The position numbers and the translations under genes are program-made. Positions 1 to 7,009 of a DNA stretch of 16,986 bases are shown here, piece after piece. The stretch covers positions 1 through 16,986 of the forward strand of contig JBDTLH010000195.1 in NCBI GenBank assembly GCA_039934875.1, read 5' to 3'. Below the pieces are notes generated by a model. That model was not told the DNA's origin. It worked only from the letters and a program-made list of their open reading frames with translations, and made no database searches. Source of the DNA: JBDTLH01 sp039934875 (GTDB taxonomy: Bacteria > Acidobacteriota > Terriglobia > Terriglobales > Acidobacteriaceae). Position 1 is the stretch's first letter, and every line of letters starts with the position of its first letter.

Positions 1-2
1 TG

Positions 3-686
3 CCCGACCTGACACACGATGGGCATAACCCCGACAATACCCGGATTGCCTTGAGCAACGCCGACAACTACCTTGCCGGGCTGCTGCCTCCGCTGCTCAA
101 TTCCAGTTATTTTCAGCCGGGAGGCGATGGAGTGCTGATCGTGACCTTCGATGAGAGCGATCTGACCGGAGACAACAAATGCGGCACCAATCCGGAGACC
201 AACAACTGCGGCGGACACATCTTTCTGGCCGTCATCGGCCCCCAGGTCAATCCCTCGTTTCAGAGCAATGTGCATCATAGCCAGCGCGACATTCTCAAGA
301 CCACCTGCGATCTGCTGGGGCTGAGCGCATGTCCCGGAGATAGCGCCCAGGGCATATCCATGGCGGAATTTTTCGGGCAGGGGAATCCGGGCTCATGCCC
401 GCCACCGAGTTCACCGGGTGTGCACGTCTGCGCGCCGGGCCTGTCCACCATGCTTACCTCACCGGTGAAGTTCAGCGGCGGTGGGACGGGCGCCAGCGGA
501 CTGGTGGACCACATGGAGCTGGCGATCGACGGCAACCGGATCGGCGATTATCCAGGCAACCAAATCAATGTGCAGGTGGCGCTGGGAGGCGGATACCATT
601 CGGCGACTATGACCGAATTTGACAGCCGCGGAGGACAGATAACCTCCAGCCTCATTCGCTTCGTGGTGAGTACGCAGCGCCGCTAA
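3..686 (+). CDS. Phosphoesterase family protein (PF04185-like), C-terminal part
   Basis: The reading frame is open from the left edge, so the N-terminus and catalytic start are missing. The visible part begins PDLTHDGHNPDN, typical of the phospholipase C/acid phosphatase family (PF04185), where a conserved H-D-G-H precedes the last part of the alkaline-phosphatase-like fold. It continues with GVLIVTFDESD, GGHIFLAVIGP and HHSQRDILKTTCDLLGL, all expected near the end of that domain. About 85 residues follow, starting near HVCAPG, and look like an Ig-like beta domain (SPVKFSGGG, HMELAIDG, HSATMTEFDSRGG) of the type often fused to secreted acidobacterial enzymes. Family knowledge suggests hydrolysis of phosphate esters outside the cytoplasm; the substrate is unknown. 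A hairpin lies 63 bp after the stop. Confidence 0.8.
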   Translation, partial: PDLTHDGHNPDNTRIALSNADNYLAGLLPPLLNSSYFQPGGDGVLIVTFDESDLTGDNKCGTNPETNNCGGHIFLAVIGPQVNPSFQSNVHHSQRDILKTTCDLLGLSACPGDSAQGISMAEFFGQGNPGSCPPPSSPGVHVCAPGLSTMLTSPVKFSGGGTGASGLVDHMELAIDGNRIGDYPGNQINVQVALGGGYHSATMTEFDSRGGQITSSLIRFVVSTQRR

Positions 687-749
687 GAGCACAAGCATTG
701 AATTGCCGCGAACTAGCCGCTGTGGGGCAAAAGGAACCAAAACCAATCT

Positions 750-776
750 AAAGGCGAGGAGCGAATCCTCGCCTTT
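750..776 (+). terminator. Hairpin, probable terminator of the phosphoesterase gene
   Basis: A perfect 11-bp inverted repeat (AAAGGCGAGGA and TCCTCGCCTTT) surrounds a 5-nt loop GCGAA. The right arm ends in TTT, but no long T run follows, so termination may be weak. Its position 63 bp after the phosphoesterase stop supports the call. Confidence 0.6.
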
Positions 777-996
777 CGTGCTGCTATTGGGCAGCGATGT
801 ATTCGTGGAAGGCCCGGGGGCCGATAAGGAAAGCGCAAGCGAAGCTCAAATTGCCGACACTGCGTGGCGTATGCTAGGATTCCTTTCCACGCATCAACGG
901 TGTCGGTTGTGCGCGGGAAGTTGAAGATTTGGCGATGATCGCGCTGCGAGCAGGAGCCAACCCGAGAACCGAGTTCCTGCCAGCCACCGAGGTGAT

Positions 997-1014
997 CGGC
1001 GCGCTAGCGCGCCG
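997..1014. repeat. 18-bp perfect palindrome
   Basis: CGGCGCGCTAGCGCGCCG reads the same on both strands. It is the first of two perfect palindromes within 60 bp and could be part of a REP-like element, a protein binding site or a remnant hairpin. Confidence 0.6.
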
Positions 1015-1040
1015 CAGGTGTCTGCGCGGCAGGAGGGGGG

Positions 1041-1056
1041 CCCGGCGTACGCCGGG
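1041..1056. repeat. 16-bp perfect palindrome
   Basis: CCCGGCGTACGCCGGG is self-complementary over all 16 bases and lies 26 bp after the 18-bp palindrome. GC-rich palindromes with a central CGTACG are plausible as dispersed intergenic repeats, but copy number cannot be judged from one window. Confidence 0.6.
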
Positions 1057-1092
1057 TGCCACGCTTCACCTCTGGATTCCATCCATTACTCG

Positions 1093-1201
1093 CCACCAAG
1101 GCACGGAGACACAGCGAAGAAGAGCCAAAACAAGAAAGCTGAAGGCCATGTTTTGCGCTGTCCGTAATTCCTCTTCTCTGTGCATCCGTGTCTCCGTGGT
1201 T
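1093..1201. repeat. Imperfect long inverted repeat with CACGGAGACAC core
   Basis: The left arm (about 1093-1124) holds GGCACGGAGACACAG and ends in GAAGAG. The right arm (about 1171-1201) read on the minus strand holds CCACGGAGACACGG and also ends in GAAGAG. About 46 bp separate the arms. The arms agree over the CACGGAGACAC core and the outer GAAGAG, with small gaps between. A related fragment, GCCACGGAGTATCACGCAGAA, occurs at 4377-4397. I recognise this style of sequence from intergenic repeats in environmental genomes, but have no count for this genome. Confidence 0.6.
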
Positions 1202-1236
1202 CGATTTTTTCAGTCAAAGAAAAAGGAGCTTAGACC

Positions 1237-3426
1237 ATGAAGGCCTATGAAGGCGCGGCTTTGCGCAATGTTGCGGTGGTAGGGCATTCTCACTCGGGCA
1301 AAACGTCGCTGGTTTCGGCGATGCTTTATGCGGCGGGCGCCACTGGCGAATTGGGCAGCGTGCCTGACGGTTCGAGCGTGACTGATTTCGATGAAGAAGC
1401 GATTGCGCGACAGATGACGATCTCCATGAACACGGCATTTTGCGAGTGGGGCGGAGTGAAGATCAACCTGATCGACACTCCCGGGTTCAACATGTTCGTC
1501 CATGAGGCGAAGCTGGCAATGGTCCCGGCGGAGTCGGCGCTGGTGGTGGTGGACGGGGTGCACGGAGTTGAGGTGACGACGGAGCGGGTTTGGGGCTTTG
1601 CGGAGGAGCACAAGCTGCCGCGCGTGGTGGTGATTAACCGGATGGACCGGGACCGCGCGGATTATGCGCGAGCGCTTGAATCGGTGCAGAGCGCATTCGG
1701 CAGAACGTGCGTTCCGGTGCAGTTGCCAATAGGCGGCGAGAAGAGTTTCACGGGAGTGATAGACCTGGTGACGATGAAGGCGTTCACCTATGAGCTGGCG
1801 GGGAACGGAAAAGGCAAGGAGATGGCGATTCCAGCGGAGCTGGCGGAGCAGGCGAAGGCGGCGCATGAGGCGCTGGTCGAGCTGGTGGCGGAGGGCAAAG
1901 ACGCGTTGATGGAGGAGTATTTTGAGAAAGGGACCATCCCGGAGGAGGACTTGGTACCGGCTTTGCATGAAGCTATACGCGAGGACCGGATATTTCCGGT
2001 GCTGGTCGCATCGGGGCTGGGCAACATAGGCACCGACTGCATACTCGATTTCCTCAAAGTATATGCGCCCACGGCGGCGGAGCGCGACGAGATCCATGGA
2101 TTTGCCTCCCCGGTGGCCGCGGCCCACAGTGAGCACGTGATGGCGCATGCGGCGGGGCAGGACGGAGCGGGTGTGGCGACCGCCGACCCTCCGAGCGCGC
2201 CGGAGGTGGTGCATCACATCGTGGATGGCGAGCCGCTATCGCTGTATGTATTCAAGACCATCTCCGACCCGTTTGCCGGACACATTTCGTTCTTCAAGGT
2301 ATTCAGCGGGGTATTGAAGAATGATGCGGCGGTGCAGAATTTCTCCCACAATGCGGCGGAAAAGTTTTCCCATATTTCCATCATGCAAGGCAAGACGGCG
2401 GTGCCAATGCACGAGCTTCATGCCGGCGACATAGGCGCGGTGGCGAAGCTAAAGCTGACCATGACCGGCGACACGCTGGGCGACAAAGCGCATCCGGTAT
2501 TCTATATTTCGCCCACTCTGCCGGAGCCGGCGATCACGTTTGCCATCGAGCCCAAGACGCGCGCCGATGAAGACAAGCTTGCGAACGGACTGCATCGGCT
2601 GATGGAGGAGGATTCGATGGTGCGCTTCTTCCGCGATCCGCAGACGAAGGAATTTCTGATTGCGGGCACGGGACAGCAACACATTGAGGTGATCGTCTCC
2701 AAGCTGAAGAAGCGGTATCACACCGAGGTCAATCTCAAGGCGCCGAAGGTGCCCTACCGGGAGACGATTCGCGGGCGCGCCGATGTGCAGGGGCGGCATA
2801 AGAAGCAGTCGGGCGGCCACGGCCAGTTCGGCGATTGCAAGATAAAAATGGAACCGATGCCGCGCGGCGGCGGCTTCGAATTCGTCAATGAAGTCTTCGG
2901 CGGCGCCATTCCCAAAAACTTTATTCCGGCGGTCGAAAAAGGCATTGTGGAGACAGCGGAGCGCGGCTTTATGGCGGGTTTCCCGGTAGTGGACTATCGC
3001 GTAATCCTCTATGACGGCTCGTATCACGATGTCGATTCGAATGAGTTGTCTTTCAAGATGGCGGGGCGGATTGCCTTCCGCAAGGCGATGGAACAGGCAA
3101 AGCCGGCGCTGCTCGAACCCATTATGAACGTCGAAATCACAATTCCGGATGAGTTCGCGGGCAGCATTATGGGCGATCTCAATAGCCGCCGCGGGCGCAT
3201 TCAAGGCATGGACAACAAGGCCAATAAAACAGTGGTGAAGGCCGAGGTACCCATGGCGGAGATGCTGACCTATGGCGTGGAATTGACGTCAATGACGCAG
3301 GGGCGCGGCAGTTTTCATATGGAGATGGCCCATTACGACGTGGTTCCGGCGGCGTTGCAGGAGAAGGTAGTGGCGGCAGCCAAAGCAGAACGCGGCGAAA
3401 TCAAGGAGGAGGAAGATGCAGCTTAG
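1237..3426 (+). CDS. EF-G-like translational GTPase (FusA paralogue)
   Basis: A 729-residue protein with the full EF-G domain order. The GTPase motifs are GHSHSGKT (residues 16-23), DTPG (81-84), NRMD (135-138) and ASG (259-261). Domain II begins near SLYVFKTISDPFAGHISFF, followed by domains III, IV (YRETIRGRADVQGRHKKQSG onward) and V (PIMNVEITIPDEFAGSIMGDLN). EF-G drives ribosomal translocation or, with RRF, subunit recycling. NRMD replaces the usual NKMD, switch I reads ARQMTISM rather than the canonical RGITI type, and an Ala/Gly/His-rich linker occupies about residues 289-328. These point to the EF-G2-like paralogue group rather than the main fusA. No rpsL, rpsG or tuf lies nearby. The ATG follows GGAG by 8 nt. 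The 3' end overlaps the DinB-like gene by 11 bp. Confidence 0.9.
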   Translation: MKAYEGAALRNVAVVGHSHSGKTSLVSAMLYAAGATGELGSVPDGSSVTDFDEEAIARQMTISMNTAFCEWGGVKINLIDTPGFNMFVHEAKLAMVPAESALVVVDGVHGVEVTTERVWGFAEEHKLPRVVVINRMDRDRADYARALESVQSAFGRTCVPVQLPIGGEKSFTGVIDLVTMKAFTYELAGNGKGKEMAIPAELAEQAKAAHEALVELVAEGKDALMEEYFEKGTIPEEDLVPALHEAIREDRIFPVLVASGLGNIGTDCILDFLKVYAPTAAERDEIHGFASPVAAAHSEHVMAHAAGQDGAGVATADPPSAPEVVHHIVDGEPLSLYVFKTISDPFAGHISFFKVFSGVLKNDAAVQNFSHNAAEKFSHISIMQGKTAVPMHELHAGDIGAVAKLKLTMTGDTLGDKAHPVFYISPTLPEPAITFAIEPKTRADEDKLANGLHRLMEEDSMVRFFRDPQTKEFLIAGTGQQHIEVIVSKLKKRYHTEVNLKAPKVPYRETIRGRADVQGRHKKQSGGHGQFGDCKIKMEPMPRGGGFEFVNEVFGGAIPKNFIPAVEKGIVETAERGFMAGFPVVDYRVILYDGSYHDVDSNELSFKMAGRIAFRKAMEQAKPALLEPIMNVEITIPDEFAGSIMGDLNSRRGRIQGMDNKANKTVVKAEVPMAEMLTYGVELTSMTQGRGSFHMEMAHYDVVPAALQEKVVAAAKAERGEIKEEEDAA

Positions 3427-3982
3427 CGCCCAAATTCAAACGCGGACAGATCCAGGTCCGGTGTTGAATCAAAAGCCGGAGACCAACGAGCATAGCCCCT
3501 CGCACGGCGAATACATCAACGAGGCGCCAGCGGGCGACCTGCTGGAGACGCTGGGAAGGCAGCCGGGCGAATTGGCGGCAATGCTATCCGGGCTGTCACC
3601 GGACCGGTGGCGACACCGCTACGCCGAAGGCAAGTGGAGCGTGCTCGAAGTGCTTGGACATTTGGTGGATGGGGAGCGCATTCAGATGTTTCGCGCCATG
3701 CACGTGGCGCGCGGCGATCAGAACCCGCTGCCCGGATGGGAAGAAAACGACTATATGCGCGAGTCGCACTTCGAGGAGTTCCAAAGCGGTCCCTCACTGC
3801 TCGACCAATTCGTCTATTTGCGGTCAGCGCATCTGGGCATGTTGAAAGGGCTTCCGCCGGAAACCCTAATGCGGCGCGGCACGGTCAACAACATCAGCCT
3901 CACGGCGCGCGCCGCAATATGGGTGCTCGCCGGACACACCCAGCACCACATGAACATCCTGAAGGAAAGGTATGGACTCTGA
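3416..3982 (+). CDS. DinB-family four-helix metal-binding protein
   Basis: A 188-residue protein matching the DinB/YfiT-like superfamily, small four-helix bundles that usually hold a divalent metal through three histidines. Candidate ligands are H82 (in VLGHLVDGER) and H174/H178 in the C-terminal HTQHHMN segment, which gives the expected H-x3-H. The KWSVLEVLGHL and AAIWVLAGHTQHH segments are typical of the family. The first 30 or so residues are a polar, Pro-rich extension outside the fold. The ATG lies inside the end of the EF-G-like gene, 11 bp before that stop's end, and AAGGAGGAGG just upstream serves as ribosome binding site, so the two genes are translationally linked. DinB-like proteins include thiol-dependent transferases and many of unknown role; the substrate here is unknown. 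Confidence 0.85.
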   Translation: MQLSAQIQTRTDPGPVLNQKPETNEHSPSHGEYINEAPAGDLLETLGRQPGELAAMLSGLSPDRWRHRYAEGKWSVLEVLGHLVDGERIQMFRAMHVARGDQNPLPGWEENDYMRESHFEEFQSGPSLLDQFVYLRSAHLGMLKGLPPETLMRRGTVNNISLTARAAIWVLAGHTQHHMNILKERYGL

Positions 3983-4054
3983 AGCAATCAGCAGTCGAGG
4001 GTCGGCTTAAAAAATTATCGACTTCTGACGCCTGGTTGCCGAGGGTTGACTTTG

Positions 4055-4357
4055 ATGATCGCGCGAGTTTGGCACGGATGGACGACGCACCAGAGCGCCG
4101 ATGCTTATGAGCAGCTTCTGCAGGCGGAGATATTGCCGGCAATCGAAGCGGAGCATGGCCGCGGCGTGAATCTGTTGCGGCGGAACGCAGGCGAAGAGGT
4201 GGAGTTCGTTACCATCTGCTACTTCGAAGATATGGAAGAGGTAAAGCAATTCGCGGGTGACGATTACGAGGCATCCGTGGTCCCGGAGAAGGCGCGCCGG
4301 GTGCTCAAGCGCTATGACCGGCGCTCGCAACATTATCAGATCAAAAGAAAGCCGTGA
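4055..4357 (+). CDS. Small ABM-like (dimeric alpha/beta barrel) protein
   Basis: A 100-residue protein, MIARVWHGWT at the start, with IARVWHGWTTHQSADAYEQLL, LLRRNAGEEVEFVTICYFED and a VPEKARRVLKRYD tail. This layout fits the antibiotic biosynthesis monooxygenase/ferredoxin-like barrel superfamily, whose members are small dimeric oxygenases or haem-binding/degrading proteins, although many are uncharacterised. Start choice: the frame also has TTG codons at 4046 and 4052, but the ATG at 4055 sits 9 nt after GAGGG, so I prefer it. It follows the DinB-like gene by 72 bp on the same strand and may share its transcript. The stop is inside GTGAAAGGCTTTCAC (4354-4368), a short inverted repeat. No catalytic residue can be assigned. 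Confidence 0.75.
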   Translation: MIARVWHGWTTHQSADAYEQLLQAEILPAIEAEHGRGVNLLRRNAGEEVEFVTICYFEDMEEVKQFAGDDYEASVVPEKARRVLKRYDRRSQHYQIKRKP

Positions 4358-4368
4358 AAGGCTTTCAC

Positions 4369-4438
4369 GACGGAGCGCCACGGAGTATCACGCAGAAGGG
4401 CGGAAGTTTTATCTGCTTCTTCCGTCTATTTTGCAGAG
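4369..4438. repeat. Fragment related to the CACGGAG repeat, with partial hairpin
   Basis: The spacer after the ABM-like gene holds GCCACGGAGTATCACGCAGAA, similar to the arms of the repeat at 1093-1201, followed by CGGAAG and CTTCCG facing each other over a short loop. It looks like a degraded copy of one arm plus a second hairpin. Nothing here appears to be coding. Confidence 0.4.
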
Positions 4439-4481
4439 AGTTGCATGGATCTCATAACCACGAAATAAATCATTGAGTTAG

Positions 4482-4506
4482 GGAATAAATGTCCCGCCGC
4501 TCAGTT
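4482..4506 (+). promoter_or_regulatory. Candidate ECF-type promoter (GGAAT-N17-GTT)
   Basis: GGAAT at 4482-4486 is followed after 17 nt by GTT at 4504-4506, inside GGGAATAAAT and CAGTTTTCC. Many ECF sigma factors use GGAA-type -35 elements with a 16-17 nt spacer and a short -10 containing GTT or GTC. A start a few bases downstream would leave a leader of about 25 nt before the metallophosphoesterase ATG. The cluster encodes an ECF sigma factor, so autoregulation is a reasonable inference. The motif is short and chance occurrence is possible. Confidence 0.4.
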
Positions 4507-4538
4507 TTCCTCTGTGCAAGCAAATTGCGGAGGATGAA

Positions 4539-5525
4539 ATGAGTGAAATTAGCAACGAAGAACAGTTGATAGCACAGGATCCAGCCGTGGGTGCGGATGG
4601 GGTAGACCGGCGGGGATTTCTGAAGTGCATGGCGTGGGCGGGGACCGGGCTGGTGTGGACGTTCATGGGCGGCGTTCCCACCTCGCGCGCATTCGCGGCG
4701 GGCATGGGGCTGGACGGGCAAGGAGATTCCGCAAAGGCTGCTGATTTTTCATTCGTGCAGATCAGCGACAGCCACATCGGATTCAACAAAGCCGCCAATA
4801 GCGACGTCACTGCGACCTTGCAGGCGGCGGTGGACAAGATCAATGCCGCGCCGGTACAGCCGGATTTCCTGCTGCATACCGGCGATCTCTCGCACGTGTC
4901 GAAGGCGAGTGAATACGACACCATGGACCAGGTGTTGAAGGGCGTGAAGCAGAAGCAGATTTTTTATGTTCCCGGCGAGCACGATACTTCCGTGGACGAC
5001 GGCAAGCTCTATCTGGAGCGCTACGGCAAGGGCAGCAAGGGAAGCGGCTGGTATAGCTTCGACCACAAGGGCGTGCATTTCGTGGGATTGGTAAACGTGG
5101 TCAAGCTGGAGGGCATGGGCAAGCTGGGGACCGCGCAACTGGACTGGCTGAAGCAGGACCTTGCCGCACGGTCGAAGAGCACGCCGGTGGTGGTTTTCGC
5201 GCACATTCCGCTGTGGGCGGTGTATCCGAAGTGGGGCTGGGGCACGGACGACAGCGAAGAGGCGTTCTCGTATCTGAAGCCATTTGGTTCGGTGACGGTG
5301 TTGAACGGGCATATCCATCAGACGATGCAGAAGGTGGAAGGCAATGTGACGTTTCACACGGCGGATTCGACGGCGTTTCCGCAACCCGCGCCCGGGACGG
5401 CGCCTTCGCCCGGTCCGATGAAGGTGCCGGCGGAAAGATTGCGCAGCGTGCTGGGGGTGACGGACGTGAAGTTCATTGCACGCAAACATAGTTTGGCAAT
5501 CGTGGATTCCACGCTCAGCAGTTGA
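4539..5525 (+). CDS. Tat-exported metallophosphoesterase
   Basis: A 328-residue calcineurin-like phosphoesterase. A twin-arginine signal DRRGFLK (residues 23-29) precedes a hydrophobic stretch to about 54, so it should be exported folded to the periplasm. Metal-site motifs appear in order: DSH (77-79), GDLSH (115-119), GEHD (146-149), AH (221-222) and GHIH (257-260). In most relatives the third motif is GNH[DE]; here Glu147 replaces the metal-bridging Asn. The rest is well ordered, with GSGWYSFDHKGVHFVGLVNV and a conserved-looking C-terminus rich in Pro. GGAGG 5 nt before the ATG is a strong ribosome binding site. It is the first gene of a five-gene cluster with two haem proteins and a sigma/anti-sigma pair. 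Reaction on a phosphoester is expected from the family; the substrate is unknown. Confidence 0.9.
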   Translation: MSEISNEEQLIAQDPAVGADGVDRRGFLKCMAWAGTGLVWTFMGGVPTSRAFAAGMGLDGQGDSAKAADFSFVQISDSHIGFNKAANSDVTATLQAAVDKINAAPVQPDFLLHTGDLSHVSKASEYDTMDQVLKGVKQKQIFYVPGEHDTSVDDGKLYLERYGKGSKGSGWYSFDHKGVHFVGLVNVVKLEGMGKLGTAQLDWLKQDLAARSKSTPVVVFAHIPLWAVYPKWGWGTDDSEEAFSYLKPFGSVTVLNGHIHQTMQKVEGNVTFHTADSTAFPQPAPGTAPSPGPMKVPAERLRSVLGVTDVKFIARKHSLAIVDSTLSS

Positions 5526-5530
5526 CCATA

Positions 5531-6016
5531 ATGTTCAGTAAACAGAAATGGACGATTGCGCTGATAGTTTTTGCGGGCGTGGGAGGAATGATGTCCCGGG
5601 TACACCCGTTCGGTGATTTGCGTACGACACAGGAGAGCAATAATCCGCTCCTGGGCGGGGCAGAGGTCCCGCCGGAGGTGCGCGGCATGATCGAACAGAA
5701 GTGTGCGGACTGCCATTCGCAGCGCACGGCGTGGCCGGCGTACAGCCGCATTCCTCCCATCTCGTGGTTGATCGAGCGCGATGTACATCGCGGAAGAGAC
5801 CATATGGACCTCTCGCACTGGCAGCAATACAGCTTCGAGGAGCAACAGGACCTGCTGCAACGGATCGCCTCCGAGAGCAGGAGCGGCGCGATGCCTCCGG
5901 CGCAATACACGCTGATTCATCGCGGCGCCAAGCTGCCGCCGCAGGAGGCGCAACAGATCTACGAGTGGGCGAAGGGCGAGCGCAAACGTTTGAAGACGGG
6001 TGAGGAAAAGCGATGA
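5531..6016 (+). CDS. Membrane-anchored haem-binding protein (Haem_bd type)
   Basis: A 161-residue protein with an N-terminal hydrophobic segment (about residues 7-22) acting as anchor or signal, then a haem-binding domain of the PF14376 type. The single c-type haem site is CADCH (58-62), and Met121 in SGAMPPAQY is the likely distal ligand. The pattern CHSQRTAWP, HRGRDHMDLSHW and GAMPPAQYTLIH matches this family. It probably carries electrons or senses redox state at the outer face of the inner membrane. The ATG at 5531 follows the metallophosphoesterase stop by 5 bp; a TTG at 5522 overlaps that stop and would add three residues. Neither has a clear ribosome binding site, so translation is probably coupled. 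The gene's end overlaps the cytochrome start by 4 bp. Confidence 0.85.
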   Translation: MFSKQKWTIALIVFAGVGGMMSRVHPFGDLRTTQESNNPLLGGAEVPPEVRGMIEQKCADCHSQRTAWPAYSRIPPISWLIERDVHRGRDHMDLSHWQQYSFEEQQDLLQRIASESRSGAMPPAQYTLIHRGAKLPPQEAQQIYEWAKGERKRLKTGEEKR

Positions 6017-6426
6017 GCAAAATCTCCGCGGGCAAGAATTGGAGCATGCAAGCAGTAGTGGTGGGGGCAATGTCGGTGTGGGTCGTAGTGGGCTGCGCGT
6101 TATTTCCGCGGGCGAGCAAGGCAGCGGACGATACTCGCGGACAGGCTGCGTTCGAGAAGCGCTGCACCGGTTGCCACGCGATGAACGAGGACAAAGAGGG
6201 GCCGAGATTGCAAGGCTTGTTTGGCCGGCACGCAGGCAGCGTATCCAGCTTTCACTACTCCGACGCGCTGAAGAATTCAAATGTTAGCTGGGAGGAGGAA
6301 TCGCTGAATAAATGGCTAAAAGATCCTGATTCGCTAGTGCCGGACAACGATATGGCATTTCACGTTTCCGATGAGAAGGAGAGAAGCGATATCATTGCAT
6401 ACCTCAAGCGCACTTCGGGCAAATAG
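6013..6426 (+). CDS. Class I cytochrome c (mitochondrial/c2-like)
   Basis: A 137-residue exported monohaem cytochrome. The haem site is CTGCH (51-55); Met114 in VPDNDMAF is the expected sixth ligand. The stretch GPRLQGLFGRHAGS, FHYSDALKNSNVSW and LNKWLKDPDSLVPDNDMAF follows the mitochondrial/c2 cytochrome layout closely. The N-terminus is hydrophobic (residues 13-31). VVGC ending at Cys28 resembles a lipobox, while SKA ending at 37 would suit signal peptidase I, so it is either a lipoprotein or a soluble periplasmic protein. Its ATG overlaps the preceding stop as ATGA, indicating coupled translation. It is a natural electron partner for the haem-binding protein upstream, though this is inferred from context. 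Confidence 0.9.
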   Translation: MSKISAGKNWSMQAVVVGAMSVWVVVGCALFPRASKAADDTRGQAAFEKRCTGCHAMNEDKEGPRLQGLFGRHAGSVSSFHYSDALKNSNVSWEEESLNKWLKDPDSLVPDNDMAFHVSDEKERSDIIAYLKRTSGK

Positions 6427-6448
6427 CCTTTCCAGCGCGAAAGGATGC

Positions 6449-7009
6449 ATGGATCCGGAGCTTTTCAACCAATTGGCGTTGCCGCTTCTTGACCCGCTAT
6501 ATAACATGGCGCACTGGCTTACCGGCAACCGGTCCGATGCCGAAGACCTGGTGCAGGAGACGTTCGCCAAGGCATTGAAGGGGGCCGACCGCTTTCAACC
6601 GGAGACGAATTTTCGCGCGTGGATATTCCGGATCATGCGCAATACCTTTCTTACCTCGCGCGCGGGATTGGCCGTTAGGATGACCTCTTTTCTCGATGAC
6701 GAGGAAGGAGTAGAGGAGAGGCTGCAAGGCGGCGATACTCCCGAGAGCGCTTTGCTGTTGAAGCTGGACCAGGAGGCGGTGCGGCGCGCGCTGGCGGAAT
6801 TGGATATTTCGCATCGCGAGGTCCTGTTGTTGTGCGAGGTGGAGGAGATGCCGTATCGCGAGATCGCGGAGACGCTCTCAATCCCGATGGGGACTGTAAT
6901 GTCGCGAATTTCGCGCGCGCGGCGGGCGTTGCGCCAGTTGCTCTCGCCCGAGATGAAGATCGAGACGAAGGCAGAGACGAATACCGAGACGAAGAGGAGA
7001 ACGTCATGA
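6449..7009 (+). CDS. ECF-family RNA polymerase sigma factor
   Basis: A 186-residue sigma-70 family protein with only regions 2 and 4. Region 2 covers about residues 10-75 (AHWLTGNRSDAEDLVQETFAKAL, then FRAWIFRIMRNTF), and region 4 about 110-165, with ISHREVLLLCEVEEMPYREIAETL and the helix-turn-helix IPMGTVMSRISRARRALRQLL. This is the classical ECF plan. I chose ATG 6449 because AAAGG lies 4 nt upstream and the protein then begins just ahead of region 2; an in-frame ATG at 6371 would lie inside the cytochrome gene. The C-terminus has a repetitive charged tail encoded by four 12-bp repeats. It starts 22 bp after the cytochrome stop and overlaps the anti-sigma start by ATGA. It probably transcribes its own cluster. 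Confidence 0.92.
   Translation: MDPELFNQLALPLLDPLYNMAHWLTGNRSDAEDLVQETFAKALKGADRFQPETNFRAWIFRIMRNTFLTSRAGLAVRMTSFLDDEEGVEERLQGGDTPESALLLKLDQEAVRRALAELDISHREVLLLCEVEEMPYREIAETLSIPMGTVMSRISRARRALRQLLSPEMKIETKAETNTETKRRTS
6950..6997 (+). repeat. Four tandem 12-bp repeats in the sigma factor tail
   Basis: Four copies of a GAG-A(C/T)G-AA(G/T)-NNN unit lie end to end, encoding EMKI, ETKA, ETNT and ETKR at the C-terminus of the sigma factor. The last unit also supplies the GAAGAGGAG stretch that acts as ribosome binding site for the anti-sigma gene. Unit number could change without breaking the frame. Confidence 0.75.

Larger units (their letters stand above)
777..1236. other. Non-coding spacer carrying palindromes and an inverted repeat
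   Basis: I see no convincing gene between the phosphoesterase hairpin and the EF-G-like gene. A weak plus-strand frame (929-1240) runs through palindromes and both arms of an inverted repeat, and its product is Arg-rich and low in complexity. The spacer ends with AAAAGGAG at 1221-1228, the ribosome binding site of the next gene, 8 nt before its ATG. No clear promoter hexamers stand out. Confidence 0.5.

Noticed and set aside
929..1240. A 103-codon plus-strand frame before the EF-G-like gene
   Set aside because: It crosses two perfect palindromes and both arms of the inverted repeat and overlaps the next start codon; the product looks like translated repeat DNA.
1210..2217. A 335-codon minus-strand open frame opposite the EF-G-like gene
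   Set aside because: Composition is His/Arg-heavy and it mirrors the codon pattern of the true gene. No ribosome binding site or domain supports it.
4749..5489. A 246-codon minus-strand frame inside the metallophosphoesterase gene
   Set aside because: Shadow of a conserved gene with a complete metal-site motif set; no independent support.
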